DNA of 64,000 bases from Pantoea sp. BAV 3049 (GCF_009765445.1 NZ_WHOY01000031.1:2711683-2775682); one strand, 5' to 3'. Shown: positions 47,645 to 58,152, counted from the first letter of the stretch. The notes: generated from the letters alone by a model not told the origin. Made by a program: numbers and translations.

Positions 47645-48757
47645 ATGATTTATGACTTAATAGTGGTGGGCAGCGGGTCTGTCGGTGCGGCCGCAGGCAG
47701 GTATGCAACTCAGGCGGGCCTGAAGGTGCTGATGATTGACCGTGCTCATCCTCCTCATCGTGACGGCAGCCACCACGGCGAATCACGCCTGATCCGCCAT
47801 GCATACGGCGAAGGTTCGCGCTATGTGCCAATGGTGCTGCGCGCGCAGAAATTGTGGGATGAACTTGAAGCACAGTGTGGCGAACGCATTATGCACCGCA
47901 GTGGAGTGATCAACCTGGCTCCCGAATCCTCAGAATTTATCCGGAATGTTCGTCAGAGTGCGGCAGAATTTTCGCTGCCGGTGGAAACGCTGACCGGGGA
48001 AGAAGTGATCCGCCGCTGGCCGCAACTCTCTGTTCCTGAAGGCTATACCGGTATTTTTGAGCCCAATTCCGGCTATCTGAAATCTGAAATTGCTGTCCGC
48101 CAGCTGGTCCGCCTTGCCGAGCAGTCTGGTTGCGCCCAGCTGTTCAACTGCCCCGTACACTCTCTTGAAGAGCGCGATGGCCTGCAGCTGGTACACACTG
48201 ATGACGGTATCTATAGCGGCAGAAAACTGCTGCTGAGTGCAGGAACCTGGGTGAAAACGTTGTTCCCGGAACTGCCCATCACGCCGGTACGCAAAGTTTT
48301 CGCCTGGCATCAGGCGGATGGACGCTACAGTGAAAACAACAAGTTCCCGGCCTTCACCGTTGAAATGCCTGACGGCGATCACTTCTATGGCTTCCCGGCG
48401 GATAACAACGCAATCAAAATTGGTAAGCACAATGGTGGCCAGGCCATCAGTTCTCCGCAGCAGCGCAAGGCTTTCGGTGCGGTGGCAGAAGATGGCAGCG
48501 AACTGTTTTCGTTCCTGCGCCATTTCTTACCTGGGGTGGGGGTCTGCCTGCGAGGTGAGGCCTGCACCTATGATAATACGGCGGATGAAGACTTTATTAT
48601 TGATACCCTGCCCGGCTCACCGGATAGGCTGTTAATTAGCGGACTAAGCGGCCACGGCTTTAAATTCGCCACCGTATTAGGTGAAATTGCCGCGAATTTT
48701 GCCCAGGGTAAACCGGCAGAATTTGATTTATCTCCCTTTGCACTGTCCCGCTTCTGA
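47645..48757 (+). CDS. solA: N-methyl-L-tryptophan oxidase
   Basis: Flavoprotein of the monomeric sarcosine oxidase family that demethylates N-methyltryptophan (and weakly sarcosine), releasing formaldehyde and H2O2. The 370-residue protein starts with the FAD motif [15 protein letters not shown], has [17 protein letters not shown] near residue 41, and the cysteine for covalent FAD in [18 protein letters not shown] (about residue 308). The C-terminus has [15 protein letters not shown]. coli SolA is 372 residues. Confidence 0.94.
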   Translation: MIYDLIVVGSGSVGAAAGRYATQAGLKVLMIDRAHPPHRDGSHHGESRLIRHAYGEGSRYVPMVLRAQKLWDELEAQCGERIMHRSGVINLAPESSEFIRNVRQSAAEFSLPVETLTGEEVIRRWPQLSVPEGYTGIFEPNSGYLKSEIAVRQLVRLAEQSGCAQLFNCPVHSLEERDGLQLVHTDDGIYSGRKLLLSAGTWVKTLFPELPITPVRKVFAWHQADGRYSENNKFPAFTVEMPDGDHFYGFPADNNAIKIGKHNGGQAISSPQQRKAFGAVAEDGSELFSFLRHFLPGVGVCLRGEACTYDNTADEDFIIDTLPGSPDRLLISGLSGHGFKFATVLGEIAANFAQGKPAEFDLSPFALSRF

Positions 48758-48760
48758 ATA

Positions 48761-48790
48761 AAAAAGACGGCCTGAATGAGGCCGTCTTTT
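48761..48790. terminator. Bidirectional terminator between solA and proP-like gene
   Basis: AAAAGACGGCCT, loop GAATG, AGGCCGTCTTTT. T runs follow on both strands, so it can serve solA (plus) and the convergent transporter gene (minus). Confidence 0.92.
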
Positions 48791-48867
48791 GCGATGAAAT
48801 CTGAATTAAGTTTTATCTGATTGCCATTTATTTCATCGCGGGGCGAATACTGTCGTCCCGCTTTATT

Positions 48868-50346
48868 TTATTTTGACGCGGCCAGTGCTGCGGCTTCTTT
48901 CTTTTGCTGACGCAGTCGCAATTTCTTCACCAGGCTGCGTGCCTCTGCTTCAGTGGCAACGGCGGGCGCAGAACCGGACAGCGGCTTACGGGCGGTTTCA
49001 CGCATGGTAAACACGGTGATCACCCCAATCACCCCAGCTCCCATCAGATAGTAAGCCGGCATCAGCAGGTTACCGGTTTTCTCCACCAGCCAGGTCGTGA
49101 CCAGCGGAGTGGTCCCCCCGAACAGGGAAACTGAGAGGTTAAAACCTATCGCCAGCGCACTGTAACGAATATCGGTGGCGAACAGGGCTGGCAGCGTGGC
49201 AGGCATCGAACCACTAAAGCAGGTATGGATCACGCCCAGAATAATCAGGCCGACAAACACCCACAGCATATTGCCGGTGCCGATCAGCATCAGACACGGC
49301 ACTGACAGAACGATCAGCGACACCGCGCCTCCCCAGATCACCGGACGGCGTCCCAGACGGTCATTCCAGTGTCCCCAGAACAGGGTTAGCGGCATCATTA
49401 CAAACATCACCACCAGGATCAGCATCAGGCTGCTCATTTCGCTCAGGCCAAGAATACCGGTCAGGTAACTTGGCATGTAGGAAGTCAGCATGTAGTTGGA
49501 GACGTTAAACAGCAGCACCAGACCGATACACTTCAACATCTGCGCACGATACTTGCTGAGCATCTGCAACAGCGTCAGACGTGGCTTGCTGTGCTCCAGC
49601 GCCTCCTGTTTTTCCATGTGTTTCTGGAACGCTGGCGTCTCTTCCAGCTTCAGGCGGACATACAGGCCAAACAGGCCGAGCGGCGCGGCGATAAAGAACG
49701 GGATGCGCCAGCCCCAGTCCAGCAGTGTGGCTTCCGGCATCGCAGCAGTGAGCACGGTAACCAGCCCGGCTCCGAGCAGATAGCCTCCCAGCGTACCAAA
49801 CTCCAGGAAGCTGCCCATAAAGCCACGTCGGTTATCGGTTGAGTATTCGGCGATAAATGTGGCCGCACCACCATATTCCCCTCCGGTAGAGAACCCCTGC
49901 ACCAGACGAGCCACCAGCAGCAGGATTGGTGCAAGGATGCCAATAGAGCTGTAGCTGGGGATCAGCCCGATACAGAAAGTCCCTACCGCCATCATGATCA
50001 TAGTGATGGCCAGCACCTTCTGGCGGCCAATTTTGTCACCTAAAGGACCGAATACCAGGCCACCGACCGGGCGCACCAGAAAGGCCGCGGCAAAAGCACC
50101 GAAGGTTGCCAGCAGCTGTGCCGCTGCGTTGCCGCCGGGGAAAAACACCTTACCGATGGTCACGGCCAGATAGCTGTAGACGCCAAAGTCGAACCACTCC
50201 ATGGCATTGCCCAGTGCGGCAGCGCCAACGGCGCGCTTTAACATATCGCCGTCAACGATGGTGATGTCTTCAACGGTCAGTTCTTTCGACTTTTTCTGCC
50301 AGAAGTGCTTCTTCGGCTTTGTGGATGATTCAGATGCGGTGCTCAT
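48868..50346 (-). CDS. proP: ProP-like MFS proline/betaine:H+ symporter
   Basis: Inner-membrane osmolyte symporter of the metabolite:H+ symporter family, 492 residues with 12 membrane segments. It shares with ProP the motifs LGNAMEWFDFGVY, GPLGDKIGRQKVLAITM, GEYGGAATFIAEYS and DWGWRIPFFIAAPLG. It differs from E. coli ProP and OusA: identity appears moderate, and the long C-terminal coiled coil that tunes osmosensing is replaced by a short basic tail (about residues 465-492, KKLRLRQQKKEAAALAASK). An N-terminal lysine-rich extension precedes TM1. Substrate is inferred; a dicarboxylate or other osmolyte cannot be excluded. Confidence 0.82.
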   Translation of the reverse strand: MSTASESSTKPKKHFWQKKSKELTVEDITIVDGDMLKRAVGAAALGNAMEWFDFGVYSYLAVTIGKVFFPGGNAAAQLLATFGAFAAAFLVRPVGGLVFGPLGDKIGRQKVLAITMIMMAVGTFCIGLIPSYSSIGILAPILLLVARLVQGFSTGGEYGGAATFIAEYSTDNRRGFMGSFLEFGTLGGYLLGAGLVTVLTAAMPEATLLDWGWRIPFFIAAPLGLFGLYVRLKLEETPAFQKHMEKQEALEHSKPRLTLLQMLSKYRAQMLKCIGLVLLFNVSNYMLTSYMPSYLTGILGLSEMSSLMLILVVMFVMMPLTLFWGHWNDRLGRRPVIWGGAVSLIVLSVPCLMLIGTGNMLWVFVGLIILGVIHTCFSGSMPATLPALFATDIRYSALAIGFNLSVSLFGGTTPLVTTWLVEKTGNLLMPAYYLMGAGVIGVITVFTMRETARKPLSGSAPAVATEAEARSLVKKLRLRQQKKEAAALAASK

Positions 50347-50977
50347 ACGGATCCCCTTGATGATGGAATGAATGAAGCAGCGTCATAGCTTTCGTTGCCT
50401 GGGTACTGGAGTGGTGAAGGGAAAGAAAGCTATAAAGCAGCGAGAATGAACAGCGAGGCGCTTTAACAACGGCTCTTTACGGTAATTTACTCTATACGAC
50501 AGACTTTGATTTATCAAGTTTGTGACAGTTATCGCTGATTTTATCCAAAAACCGTCGTCTATCCGCCATTTAAACCCTGATGTTCGCTATAAATCTCCAC
50601 CGGGACTTTTATACTTTGGTCACTATTGGGAAACTTTTGCACCGCATTAAAAATTAACTCATGGCGGAATTAATAAAATAAAATTATCAATTCCGCAGTG
50701 TGATGCTGACACAAAATGACAAATAATTGACATACATTTTAAATAACATCAAATAAATAGAATTAAACCCACTCATAAAAGGCACGCACATCTCTGGAAA
50801 TGACAGGGAGTTCCCTCCGTAACTTCTGAGTAAGGCCGAAATAAATGCACATAAAACATCATTTATTGCAGTAATTTTGAACAAAATTATAATTTTGTTT
50901 ACTTATGGTAATTAGTTGTTGATTTTAAGTTTCAGCCTGGTCAGGCTTGGCAAAAAAATGACTGGCTGGACATCCTG
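50347..50977. other. AT-rich proP/cytochrome b561 intergenic region
   Basis: This 631-bp gap separates divergent genes and is markedly AT-rich, most of all from 50640 to 50930. A CRP-like half site TGTGA with TCGCT six bases on lies at 50521-50536, about 175 bp before the transporter start. No convincing gene or stable RNA was found. The size and composition suit a complex, CRP- or nucleoid-protein-controlled promoter. Confidence 0.5.
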
Positions 50978-51532
50978 ATGCAGTGGAAAAATACCTCAAC
51001 CCGTTTAGGTCATCTCAGCGTGCTGCTTCACTGGCTGGTGGCCCTGGCCGTGTATGGCATGTTCGCTCTGGGCCTGTGGATGGTCACTCTCGGCTATTAC
51101 GACAGCTGGTACCACCCAGCTCCGGAGCTGCATAAAAGCATAGGCATCACGCTGTTTGCGGTGATGATCCTGAGAGCGATCTGGCGATTTATCTCTCCGC
51201 CACCGAAGCCGCTCTCCAGCTATTCCGCTCTGACCCGCATCAGTGCCGTCGGCGTTCATCTGCTGCTGTACGGCATCCTGTTTGCCATTTTCATCAGTGG
51301 CTATCTGATATCCACCGCCGACGGTAAACCGATTGAGGTCTTCGGCCTGCTGTCTGTTCCCGCCACGCTTGAAGGTTTTGGCGAACAGGCGGATCTGGCC
51401 GGGGATGTTCACTTATGGCTGGCATGGAGCGTGGTGATCCTCTCGGGCCTGCACGCGCTGGCCGCGCTTAAACACCATTTTATCGATCGAGACAATACGC
51501 TGAAACGGATGCTGGGTAACCGCATCGACTAA
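50978..51532 (+). CDS. yceJ: Cytochrome b561 family protein (YceJ)
   Basis: Di-haem b-type cytochrome of the inner membrane that probably passes electrons between quinol and periplasmic acceptors. The 184 residues have four membrane segments with the histidine ligands in [52 protein letters not shown] and [22 protein letters not shown]. It starts 20 bp before yceI in the same operon, as in E. coli. Confidence 0.93.
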   Translation: MQWKNTSTRLGHLSVLLHWLVALAVYGMFALGLWMVTLGYYDSWYHPAPELHKSIGITLFAVMILRAIWRFISPPPKPLSSYSALTRISAVGVHLLLYGILFAIFISGYLISTADGKPIEVFGLLSVPATLEGFGEQADLAGDVHLWLAWSVVILSGLHALAALKHHFIDRDNTLKRMLGNRID

Positions 51533-51552
51533 CCTCTGGAAGGGAGAAAAAG

Positions 51553-52125
51553 ATGTTCAGGAAAAGCCTGTTGGGACTGACCACTGCTTTAATGCTGAGT
51601 ACCGGTGCCGCCCACGCGGCCGACTATAAAATTGACAAGCAGGGGCAGCACGCCTTTGTGCAATTCCGTATCCAGCATCTGGGCTACAGCTGGTTGTACG
51701 GAACCTTTAAAGATTTTGACGGCAGTTTTACCTTTGACGAAGCTGACCCGGCGAAAGACAAAGTTAGCGTCACCCTCAATACCAACAGCGTGGATACCAA
51801 CCACGCTGAGCGTGATAAACACCTGCGCAGCGCGGAATTTCTCAACGTGGCAAAATTCCCGCAGGCTACTTTTGTCTCAACCAGCGTGAAGAAGGACGGT
51901 GATAAGCTGGCGATCGCCGGCGATCTGACGCTGAACGGTGTGACCAAACCTGTCACGCTGGAAGCGAAAAAACTCGGCGAAGGGAAAGATCCCTGGGGTG
52001 GGTATCGCGCAGGCTTCGAGGCTGAAACCAGCCTGGCACTGAAAGATTTCAACATCACCACCAACCTCGGCCCGGCTTCTCAGGAAGTCCAGCTGATGAT
52101 TTCTGTAGAAGGTATCCGCCAGTAA
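51553..52125 (+). CDS. yceI: YceI periplasmic polyisoprenoid-binding-fold protein
   Basis: Periplasmic lipocalin-like protein of the YceI family; a Thermus relative binds polyisoprenoid. The function in enterobacteria is unclear, though E. coli YceI is induced at high pH and osmolarity. The 190-residue precursor has a signal peptide ending AHA (about residue 22), then [23 protein letters not shown], the typical family start, and [23 protein letters not shown] precedes the start. Confidence 0.95.
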   Translation: MFRKSLLGLTTALMLSTGAAHAADYKIDKQGQHAFVQFRIQHLGYSWLYGTFKDFDGSFTFDEADPAKDKVSVTLNTNSVDTNHAERDKHLRSAEFLNVAKFPQATFVSTSVKKDGDKLAIAGDLTLNGVTKPVTLEAKKLGEGKDPWGGYRAGFEAETSLALKDFNITTNLGPASQEVQLMISVEGIRQ

Positions 52126-52165
52126 AAAAACACCCCGTCAGCATCAGCTCACGGGGTGTGATTTT
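52124..52165. terminator. Bidirectional terminator between yceI and trhO
   Basis: ACACCCCGT (52130-52138) pairs with ACGGGGTGT (52151-52159), with further AGC/GCT pairing inside. Seven A precede it, giving a strong T tract for the minus strand (trhO), and GATTTTCTTC follows on the plus strand (yceI). Confidence 0.88.
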
Positions 52166-52180
52166 CTTCTCAAAGACCCC

Positions 52181-53233
52181 TTACTTATCCGGTGTCGGAA
52201 TTTTCAGGGTCATATTTAACAAACCACGCGACTTGTTGAAAATTTTATTGCCGTTCTCACGACCTGCACGGCGGGCGCGTTGCTCTTCAGGAGCCAGCGC
52301 CAGCTCTTCCATGCAGATCGGGCTGCAGCAGTCATGATACTTCGCTGCACAGGCCGGACACTGAATAAACAGCAGATGGCAGCCGTCATTTTTGCAGTTA
52401 ACGTGCGTATCGCAGGGCGTGCCGCACTGGTGGCACTGAGCGATCACATCGTCAGAGATACGCTCGCCCATACGTTCGTCAAAGACAAAGTTTTTGCCTT
52501 TAAACCGCACCGGCAGGCCCTGCTCACGGGCACGCCGCGCGTATTCAATGATGCCACCTTCGATGTGGTAAACATTTTCAAAACCTTTATGACGCATCCA
52601 GGCACTGGCCTTTTCGCAGCGAATGCCGCCGGTGCAGTACATCACGATCTTTTTGTCTTTATTGTCCTGCAGCATATCAACAGCCATCGGCAGCTGATCG
52701 CGGAAGGTATCGGCCGGGATCTCCAGCGCGTTGTCGAAATGCCCCACTTCGTATTCATAGTGGTTACGCATATCTACAAACACCGCATCCGGATCGTCGA
52801 GCATGGCATTCACTTCGCCCGCCTTCAGATAGCCACCGACATTGCTGGCATCAAAGGTTTCGTCGGTAATGCCGTCAGCCACGATACGCTCGCGCACTTT
52901 CAGGCGCAGCACCCAGAAAGATTTGCCGTCGTCATCCAGCGCGATATTCATGCGCAGGTTATTGAGCGCCGGATCGAAGGCATACAGCATCGCCTTCATC
53001 TCTTCATAATGGCTGGCAGGTACGCTGATCTGCGCATTGATTCCTTCTGCCGCAACGTAAACGCGGCCAAAAACTTTCAGTCGGGTGAGCTGCACATACA
53101 GCACGTCACGAAAAGCTTTAGGATCGGTGATGGTGAAATACTTGTAGAAAGAGACTGTGGTGCGCGGCTCGGTTTCGGCCAGCATCCGCGCTTTCAGCTC
53201 TTCATTGGAAACAAGGTTATGTAACACTGGCAT
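52181..53233 (-). CDS. trhO: tRNA uridine(34) hydroxylase TrhO (YceA)
   Basis: Rhodanese-type enzyme that makes 5-hydroxyuridine at wobble position 34 of tRNA in an O2-dependent way. The start [14 protein letters not shown] (350 residues) matches E. coli and has AGGAA 8 bases upstream; the ATG at 53254 adds seven residues without such a site. The rhodanese active-site cysteine is in [14 protein letters not shown] (about residue 179). The C-terminal part has cysteine clusters ([30 protein letters not shown]) typical of the family. Confidence 0.96.
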   Translation of the reverse strand: MPVLHNLVSNEELKARMLAETEPRTTVSFYKYFTITDPKAFRDVLYVQLTRLKVFGRVYVAAEGINAQISVPASHYEEMKAMLYAFDPALNNLRMNIALDDDGKSFWVLRLKVRERIVADGITDETFDASNVGGYLKAGEVNAMLDDPDAVFVDMRNHYEYEVGHFDNALEIPADTFRDQLPMAVDMLQDNKDKKIVMYCTGGIRCEKASAWMRHKGFENVYHIEGGIIEYARRAREQGLPVRFKGKNFVFDERMGERISDDVIAQCHQCGTPCDTHVNCKNDGCHLLFIQCPACAAKYHDCCSPICMEELALAPEEQRARRAGRENGNKIFNKSRGLLNMTLKIPTPDK

Positions 53234-53343
53234 GGTGTACTTTCCTGGATTCATAAGAGAAATTTTGCGGGGCTATCATACATGAAGAATACGCCTATAG
53301 TTAGCCTGTTAAACGTCAATTTGACCAACACCGGAGATAATAA

Positions 53344-54447
53344 ATGAGCCAGCTGTTCAGCCCGATTACCCTTGGCAAACTCACCCTTGAAAACCGTATT
53401 GCCATCGCTCCGATGTGCCAGTATTCCGCCGATCACGGCAAGGCCACCGCCTGGCACCGTATTCATCTCGGGCATCTGGCGCTTTCCGGTGCGGGTCTGC
53501 TGATTATTGAAGCCTCCGCCATAGAGCCTGCGGGCAGAATCACTCCGGAAGATCTGGGACTGTGGAATGATGAAACCGAGCTGGCGCTGGGGGATGTGCT
53601 GAAAGACGTGCGAAAGTATTCCCGGATGCCGACAGGCATTCAGCTGGCGCATGCCGGACGCAAGGCCTCAACCGAAGCTCCGTGGCACGGCGGTGGGTTC
53701 CTGCGGCCTGAAGAAGGTGGCTGGCAGACCTCTTCAGCTTCGGCTGTGCCATTCAACGAAACGGATGGCACGCCACTGGCGCTGACTAAAGCGCGTATTG
53801 AAGAGATTAAGCAGGGTTTTATCGACAGCGCCATCCGTGCCGACAGACTGGGGCTCGATCTGATTGAGGTCCACGCAGCGCATGGCTACCTGCTGCACCA
53901 GTTTCTTTCTCCTTTATCTAATCAGCGTCAGGATGAGTACGGTGGCTCGCTGGAAAACCGCCTGCGCCTGACGCTGGAAATCTTCCGCGAGGTCCGTCGC
54001 GTATTCCCGGCACACAAACCTGTTGGCGTGCGGATTTCGGCCACGGACTGGGTTGAAGGGGGTTGGGACCTGTCGCAGTCCATTGTGCTGAGCAAAGCGC
54101 TGGCCGAAGCGGGCTGTGCTTATATCCACGTCTCCAGCGGCGGTCTTTCTCCGCAGCAAAAGATCGGCGTGAGGCCGGGTTATCAGGTGCCTTTCGCCGC
54201 GGAGATCAAAAAAGCCGTTACGATACCGGTTATCGCTGTTGGCCTGATTACCGAACCTGAACAGGCGGAAGCGATCCTTGTTGAGCAGGAAGCAGATATG
54301 GTCGCGCTGGCTCGCGGGATGCTCTACGACCCGCGCTGGCCGTGGCATGCAGCGGCAAAACTGGGCGCAAAAGTGCAGGCACCGGAACAATACTGGCGCA
54401 GTGAACCTCATGAGGTAAAAGGCCTTTTCAAACCGAAAAAGGGCTGA
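53344..54447 (+). CDS. NADH:flavin oxidoreductase, old yellow enzyme family (YqjM type)
   Basis: FMN-dependent ene-reductase of the thermophilic-like/YqjM class of old yellow enzymes, reducing activated C=C bonds or nitro-compounds; the natural substrate is unknown. The 367-residue TIM barrel has C25 and Y27 in APMCQYSA (the redox-tuning cysteine and tyrosine of YqjM), IQLAHAGRKAS near residue 98, and the substrate-binding His pair in HAAHGYLLHQFLSPLSNQR (about residues 175-193). GYGGSLENR-type FMN contacts (DEYGGSLENR) follow. It stands alone between trhO and lpxL, where E. coli K-12 has no such gene. Confidence 0.92.
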   Translation: MSQLFSPITLGKLTLENRIAIAPMCQYSADHGKATAWHRIHLGHLALSGAGLLIIEASAIEPAGRITPEDLGLWNDETELALGDVLKDVRKYSRMPTGIQLAHAGRKASTEAPWHGGGFLRPEEGGWQTSSASAVPFNETDGTPLALTKARIEEIKQGFIDSAIRADRLGLDLIEVHAAHGYLLHQFLSPLSNQRQDEYGGSLENRLRLTLEIFREVRRVFPAHKPVGVRISATDWVEGGWDLSQSIVLSKALAEAGCAYIHVSSGGLSPQQKIGVRPGYQVPFAAEIKKAVTIPVIAVGLITEPEQAEAILVEQEADMVALARGMLYDPRWPWHAAAKLGAKVQAPEQYWRSEPHEVKGLFKPKKG

Positions 54448-54599
54448 CGGTGAAACCAGACGATTCCTCAACAGGGTGCGATAAATACGTCGGAAGACAG
54501 CGTGTTATTTCAGTTCGTCGCTAAAAAATGGCACAATGGGCCATAAATAATAAATCACGGGCAGCATAATGGTGCCCCTTTTTTACGATCTGGAAACTC

Positions 54600-55520
54600 A
54601 TGACTCAGTTGCCTCAATTTTCGCGTGCGTTGTTGCATCCCCGTTATTGGTTTACCTGGTTGGGGATCGGTTCGCTGTACCTGCTGGTACTGCTACCTTA
54701 TCCGTTGCTTTATCACCTGGGCTGCGGTCTGGGCCGTCTCTCAATGCGTTTCCTTAAACGCCGGGTTGAAGTGGCGCGCCGTAACCTGGAACTGTGCTTT
54801 CCCGGTATGCCGCAAGCCGAACGCGAAGCGATGGTGGTACGGAATTTCGAATCCGTCGGTATGGGCCTGATTGAAACCGGCATGGCCTGGTTCTGGCCGA
54901 ACTGGCGCATCACCAAATGGTTCCACGTCAGTGGCCTTGAACACATCGACAAAGCGCACCAGGACGGTAAGGGCGTGCTGCTGATCGGCATGCATTTTCT
55001 GACCCTTGAGCTGGGTGCCCGCATTTTCGGCATCCATAACCCTGGCATTGGTGTTTACCGTCCGAACGACAATGCGCTGCTGGACTGGCTGCAGACCTGG
55101 GGCCGGATGCGCTCGAATAAAAGCATGCTGGATCGCAAAGATTTAAAAGGCATGATCCGCGCCCTGAAAAATGGTGACATCATCTGGTATGCACCAGATC
55201 ATGATTATGGTCCAAAGAGCAGTGTGTTTGTTCCCTTTTTCGGCGTGGAGAAAGCCGCATCAACCAAAGGTAGCTATCTGCTGATCCGTAGTGGCCAACC
55301 CGCCGTGATCCCGTTTGTTCCGCGTCGTCTGCCATACGGTAAAGGCTATGAGATGGTGATCCTGCCGGAAGAGCAGGCAATTCCACTGGATGATGAAGCC
55401 GCGACCGCTGCCAGAATGAACAAAGTGGTTGAGCACGGCGTGCTGATGGCTCCCGAGCAGTATATGTGGCTGCATCGCCGCTTCAAAAGCCGCCCGGCTG
55501 GCGAACCCTCGCTCTATTAA
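54600..55520 (+). CDS. lpxL: Kdo2-lipid IVA lauroyltransferase LpxL
   Basis: Inner-membrane acyltransferase that adds the first secondary acyl chain (laurate) to Kdo2-lipid IVA. At 306 residues it has the length of E. coli LpxL (HtrB). One N-terminal membrane segment (about 20-40) is followed by the HX4E-type catalytic motif in [12 protein letters not shown] (His and Glu near residues 132-137). [19 protein letters not shown] and [14 protein letters not shown] further support LpxL rather than the cold-shock LpxP, though the two are similar. Confidence 0.93.
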   Translation: MTQLPQFSRALLHPRYWFTWLGIGSLYLLVLLPYPLLYHLGCGLGRLSMRFLKRRVEVARRNLELCFPGMPQAEREAMVVRNFESVGMGLIETGMAWFWPNWRITKWFHVSGLEHIDKAHQDGKGVLLIGMHFLTLELGARIFGIHNPGIGVYRPNDNALLDWLQTWGRMRSNKSMLDRKDLKGMIRALKNGDIIWYAPDHDYGPKSSVFVPFFGVEKAASTKGSYLLIRSGQPAVIPFVPRRLPYGKGYEMVILPEEQAIPLDDEAATAARMNKVVEHGVLMAPEQYMWLHRRFKSRPAGEPSLY

Positions 55521-55670
55521 GAATCTGTGGCGGACCTTTGCGTTCGCCGCAACCTCAACACTCCTTCAATCCCCCTGTGTTTTCTGCGTACTTTCCTGTT
55601 AAGTTGTTTATTTTAAGCGCATACTTAGTCTGCTAATAATAAATCTTACCCTACAGGTCCCACATCGCGC

Positions 55671-56903
55671 ATGGCTACCACCGACGTTCCGCTCTCTTCG
55701 ATTCACTGGCAAAAAAACCTGTTTGTCGCCTGGTGCGGCTGCTTTCTTACCGGTGTAGCATTCAGCCTGGTGATGCCCTTCCTGCCGCTTTATGTCGAAC
55801 TGCTCGGCGTCACTAACCCGGAATCCCTGAACCTGTGGTCAGGGCTGGTGTTCAGTATCACCTTCCTGTTCTCGGCGATTGCCTCCCCCTTTTGGGGCGG
55901 CCTGGCCGATCGCAAAGGCAGGAAAATCATGCTGCTGCGCTCGGCGCTGGGAATGGCGATAGTGATGCTGCTCATGGGAATGGCGACCTCAATCTGGCAG
56001 TTTCTGGCGCTGCGTGCACTGCTCGGCCTGCTGGGCGGCTTTGTGCCAAATGCCAACGCGCTGATTGCCACTCAGGTTCCGCGTACCAAGAGCGGCTGGG
56101 CGCTCGGCTGGCTCTCCACGGGTGCAGTCAGTGGCGCGCTGATTGGTCCGCTTATCGGTGGCCTGCTCGCCGACAGTTTCGGCCTGCGTCCGGTGTTCTT
56201 TATCACCGCTACGGTACTGTTTATCTGCTTTATCATGACGCTGTTTTCCATCCGTGAAGAGTTTATTCCGGTGAAGAAAAAGGACATGCTGCATGTTCGT
56301 CAGGTGTTCATTTCGCTGAAAAGTCCGAAGCTGGTTCTGTCACTGTTTGTCACCACGATGATTATTCAGGTGGCCACAGGATCAATTGCTCCAATCCTCA
56401 CGCTCTATGTCAGGGATCTGGCCGGAAATATTCAGAATCTGGCCTTTGTCAGTGGGTTGATAGCCTCCGTTCCTGGGGTGGCGGCCTTAATCAGTGCGCC
56501 AGGATTGGGCAAACTCGGAGACCGTATAGGCCCGGAACGTATTCTGATTGCCATGCTGATTGTCTCAGTGTTGTTGCTGCTACCGATGTCGCTGGTGCAG
56601 AACCCGTTGCAACTGGGGATTTTGCGCTTCCTGCTGGGTGCAGCCGATGGCGCGCTGTTGCCCGCAGTCCAGACTCTGCTGATCTATAACGCCAGCAATC
56701 AGGTGGCCGGACGCATCTTCAGCTATAACCAATCCTTCCGTGATATCGGCAACGTCACCGGTCCACTGATGGGTGCAGTGGTGTCAGCGCATTGGGGCTA
56801 TCGCACAGTTTTTGTAGTCACTGCCTGCGTGGTGGCGTTTAACGCGCTCTATTCGTGGCTGAGTTTACGAAACCGCCGATCCTACCTTGAGGAACTGGAT
56901 TAA
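55671..56903 (+). CDS. mdtG: MFS multidrug exporter MdtG
   Basis: Major-facilitator exporter related to E. coli MdtG (408 residues), which gives fosfomycin and deoxycholate resistance on overproduction and belongs to the MarA/SoxS regulon. The 410-residue protein has 12 membrane segments, the TM2-TM3 motif [19 protein letters not shown] and [15 protein letters not shown]. The position next to lpxL matches E. coli. A marbox was not resolved by eye. Confidence 0.94.
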   Translation: MATTDVPLSSIHWQKNLFVAWCGCFLTGVAFSLVMPFLPLYVELLGVTNPESLNLWSGLVFSITFLFSAIASPFWGGLADRKGRKIMLLRSALGMAIVMLLMGMATSIWQFLALRALLGLLGGFVPNANALIATQVPRTKSGWALGWLSTGAVSGALIGPLIGGLLADSFGLRPVFFITATVLFICFIMTLFSIREEFIPVKKKDMLHVRQVFISLKSPKLVLSLFVTTMIIQVATGSIAPILTLYVRDLAGNIQNLAFVSGLIASVPGVAALISAPGLGKLGDRIGPERILIAMLIVSVLLLLPMSLVQNPLQLGILRFLLGAADGALLPAVQTLLIYNASNQVAGRIFSYNQSFRDIGNVTGPLMGAVVSAHWGYRTVFVVTACVVAFNALYSWLSLRNRRSYLEELD

Positions 56904-56966
56904 CAGGCGTACAAAAGATGAGTGCCTGAGCGCACAGGTTATTCATCTTTATACAGAGGACGTATT

Positions 56967-57485
56967 ATGAAATGCTCAACCATGAAGGATAAAATAGCAC
57001 TCGCCATTCTGCTCGGCATCATTACTGGCTTCATTTGTGCGATCGTCAAACTGGGCTGGGAGATTCCCTTCCCGCCACGAACACCGCTGAGAGACCTCAC
57101 CAATCCCCCTCAGCAAATCCTGCAGCAGCTGGGATTTTCTTTTGATTTCACCCATCTGACCTACCTTTACAGTGATTACCCCCGCCCGATCATCAGCTTT
57201 ATTATGCACTTTGGCTTCTCCATCACCTTCGCTGCACTCTATTGCCTGATCGCTGAATTCAGACCCGGCATTAAATTATGGCAGGGTGCTTTTTATGGCC
57301 TGATGATCTGGTTTGTTTTCCATATAGTGTTGCTGCCGCTGTTTGGCACTGTCCCTGCCCCCTGGAATCAGCCGCTGGACGAGCATTTTTCAGAGATCAC
57401 CGGCCATATGTTCTGTTTCTGGGCCGCTGAACTGGCCCGCTATGCGCTGAGAATTAAATTCACTGGCCAGCAAGAAACAGAATAG
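56967..57485 (+). CDS. YagU-like inner-membrane protein (DUF1440)
   Basis: Predicted inner-membrane protein of 172 residues. The ATG at 56967 follows GAGGAC; upstream in-frame starts lack a ribosome-binding site. Three to four hydrophobic segments are seen: IALAILLGIITGFICAIV, IISFIMHFGFSITFAALYCL, and GAFYGLMIWFVFHIVLLPLFG. Motifs WEIPFPPRTP and EITGHMFCFWAAELAR resemble E. coli YagU, a protein connected with acid resistance. The role here is not known. It starts 63 bp after mdtG and could be co-transcribed. Confidence 0.8.
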   Translation: MKCSTMKDKIALAILLGIITGFICAIVKLGWEIPFPPRTPLRDLTNPPQQILQQLGFSFDFTHLTYLYSDYPRPIISFIMHFGFSITFAALYCLIAEFRPGIKLWQGAFYGLMIWFVFHIVLLPLFGTVPAPWNQPLDEHFSEITGHMFCFWAAELARYALRIKFTGQQETE

Positions 57486-57747
57486 ACATTTAACGGAGCC
57501 GGTAATGGTGAGATGTCTTTTTAAGGCAGATACTTTTTCCGGTTCTACAGGACAGGCTTCTCCCTCCTGGACTAAGCCGTTGCCCGTCCGCGTTCGCTCT
57601 TAAAATGCCCCTGTCGGTTATTGTTATGTTTATACCATTGATACTTAACTACAATTTATCAGCAGTTTTTTTTCCGTCATCCGTTTACCCCAGCTAAAGT
57701 TCGACTATCCTTTTCTAAACCTGCATTTATAGTGATGGAGAAACCCC

Positions 57748-58146
57748 ATGAGCATGTTCGCAACGCTGGAAGAGGCGATAGACGCCGCACGTGAAGAGTT
57801 CCTGGCTGCAAACCCGGAACAGGAAGAGGATGAAGCTTCGGTGAGCCAGTTTAACCTGCAGAAATATGTGATGCAGGATGGCGATATCATGTGGCAGGCA
57901 GAGTTCTTTGCCGATGAAGGCGACGAAGGTGAGTGCCTGTCGCTGCGCAGCGGCGAGGCCGCTCAGAGCATCTTTGACGGTGATTTTGACGAGATCGAGC
58001 TGCGTCAGGAGTGGCAACCAGAGAATACTCTGCACGAATGGGATGAAGGCGAGTTCCAGCTGGAACCCCCGGCCGACAGTGAAGAAGGCGAGGCCGCAGC
58101 GGAAGAGTGGGAAGACGACAATACCGACTCTGACAACTACGCCTGA
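57748..58146 (+). CDS. msyB: Acidic protein MsyB
   Basis: Very acidic cytoplasmic protein that in E. coli, when overproduced, suppresses secY and secA temperature-sensitive defects. The 132 residues (124 in E. coli) begin MSMFATLEEAIDAAREEFLA, with VSQFNLQKYVMQDGDIMWQAEFF at about 33-55, and end in a nearly pure Glu/Asp tail. GGAG lies 7 bases before the start. The 262-bp gap upstream probably holds its own promoter. Confidence 0.93.
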   Translation: MSMFATLEEAIDAAREEFLAANPEQEEDEASVSQFNLQKYVMQDGDIMWQAEFFADEGDEGECLSLRSGEAAQSIFDGDFDEIELRQEWQPENTLHEWDEGEFQLEPPADSEEGEAAAEEWEDDNTDSDNYA

Positions 58147-58152
58147 TATGCC

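Noticed and set aside
50521..50536. CRP site before the ProP-like gene
   Set aside because: TGTGA is present but the second half (TCGCT) has two mismatches; kept only as a remark on the region.
50687..50884. Small minus-strand frame of 65 codons in the AT-rich gap
   Set aside because: No good ribosome-binding site, unusual composition and no recognisable motif; treated as chance.
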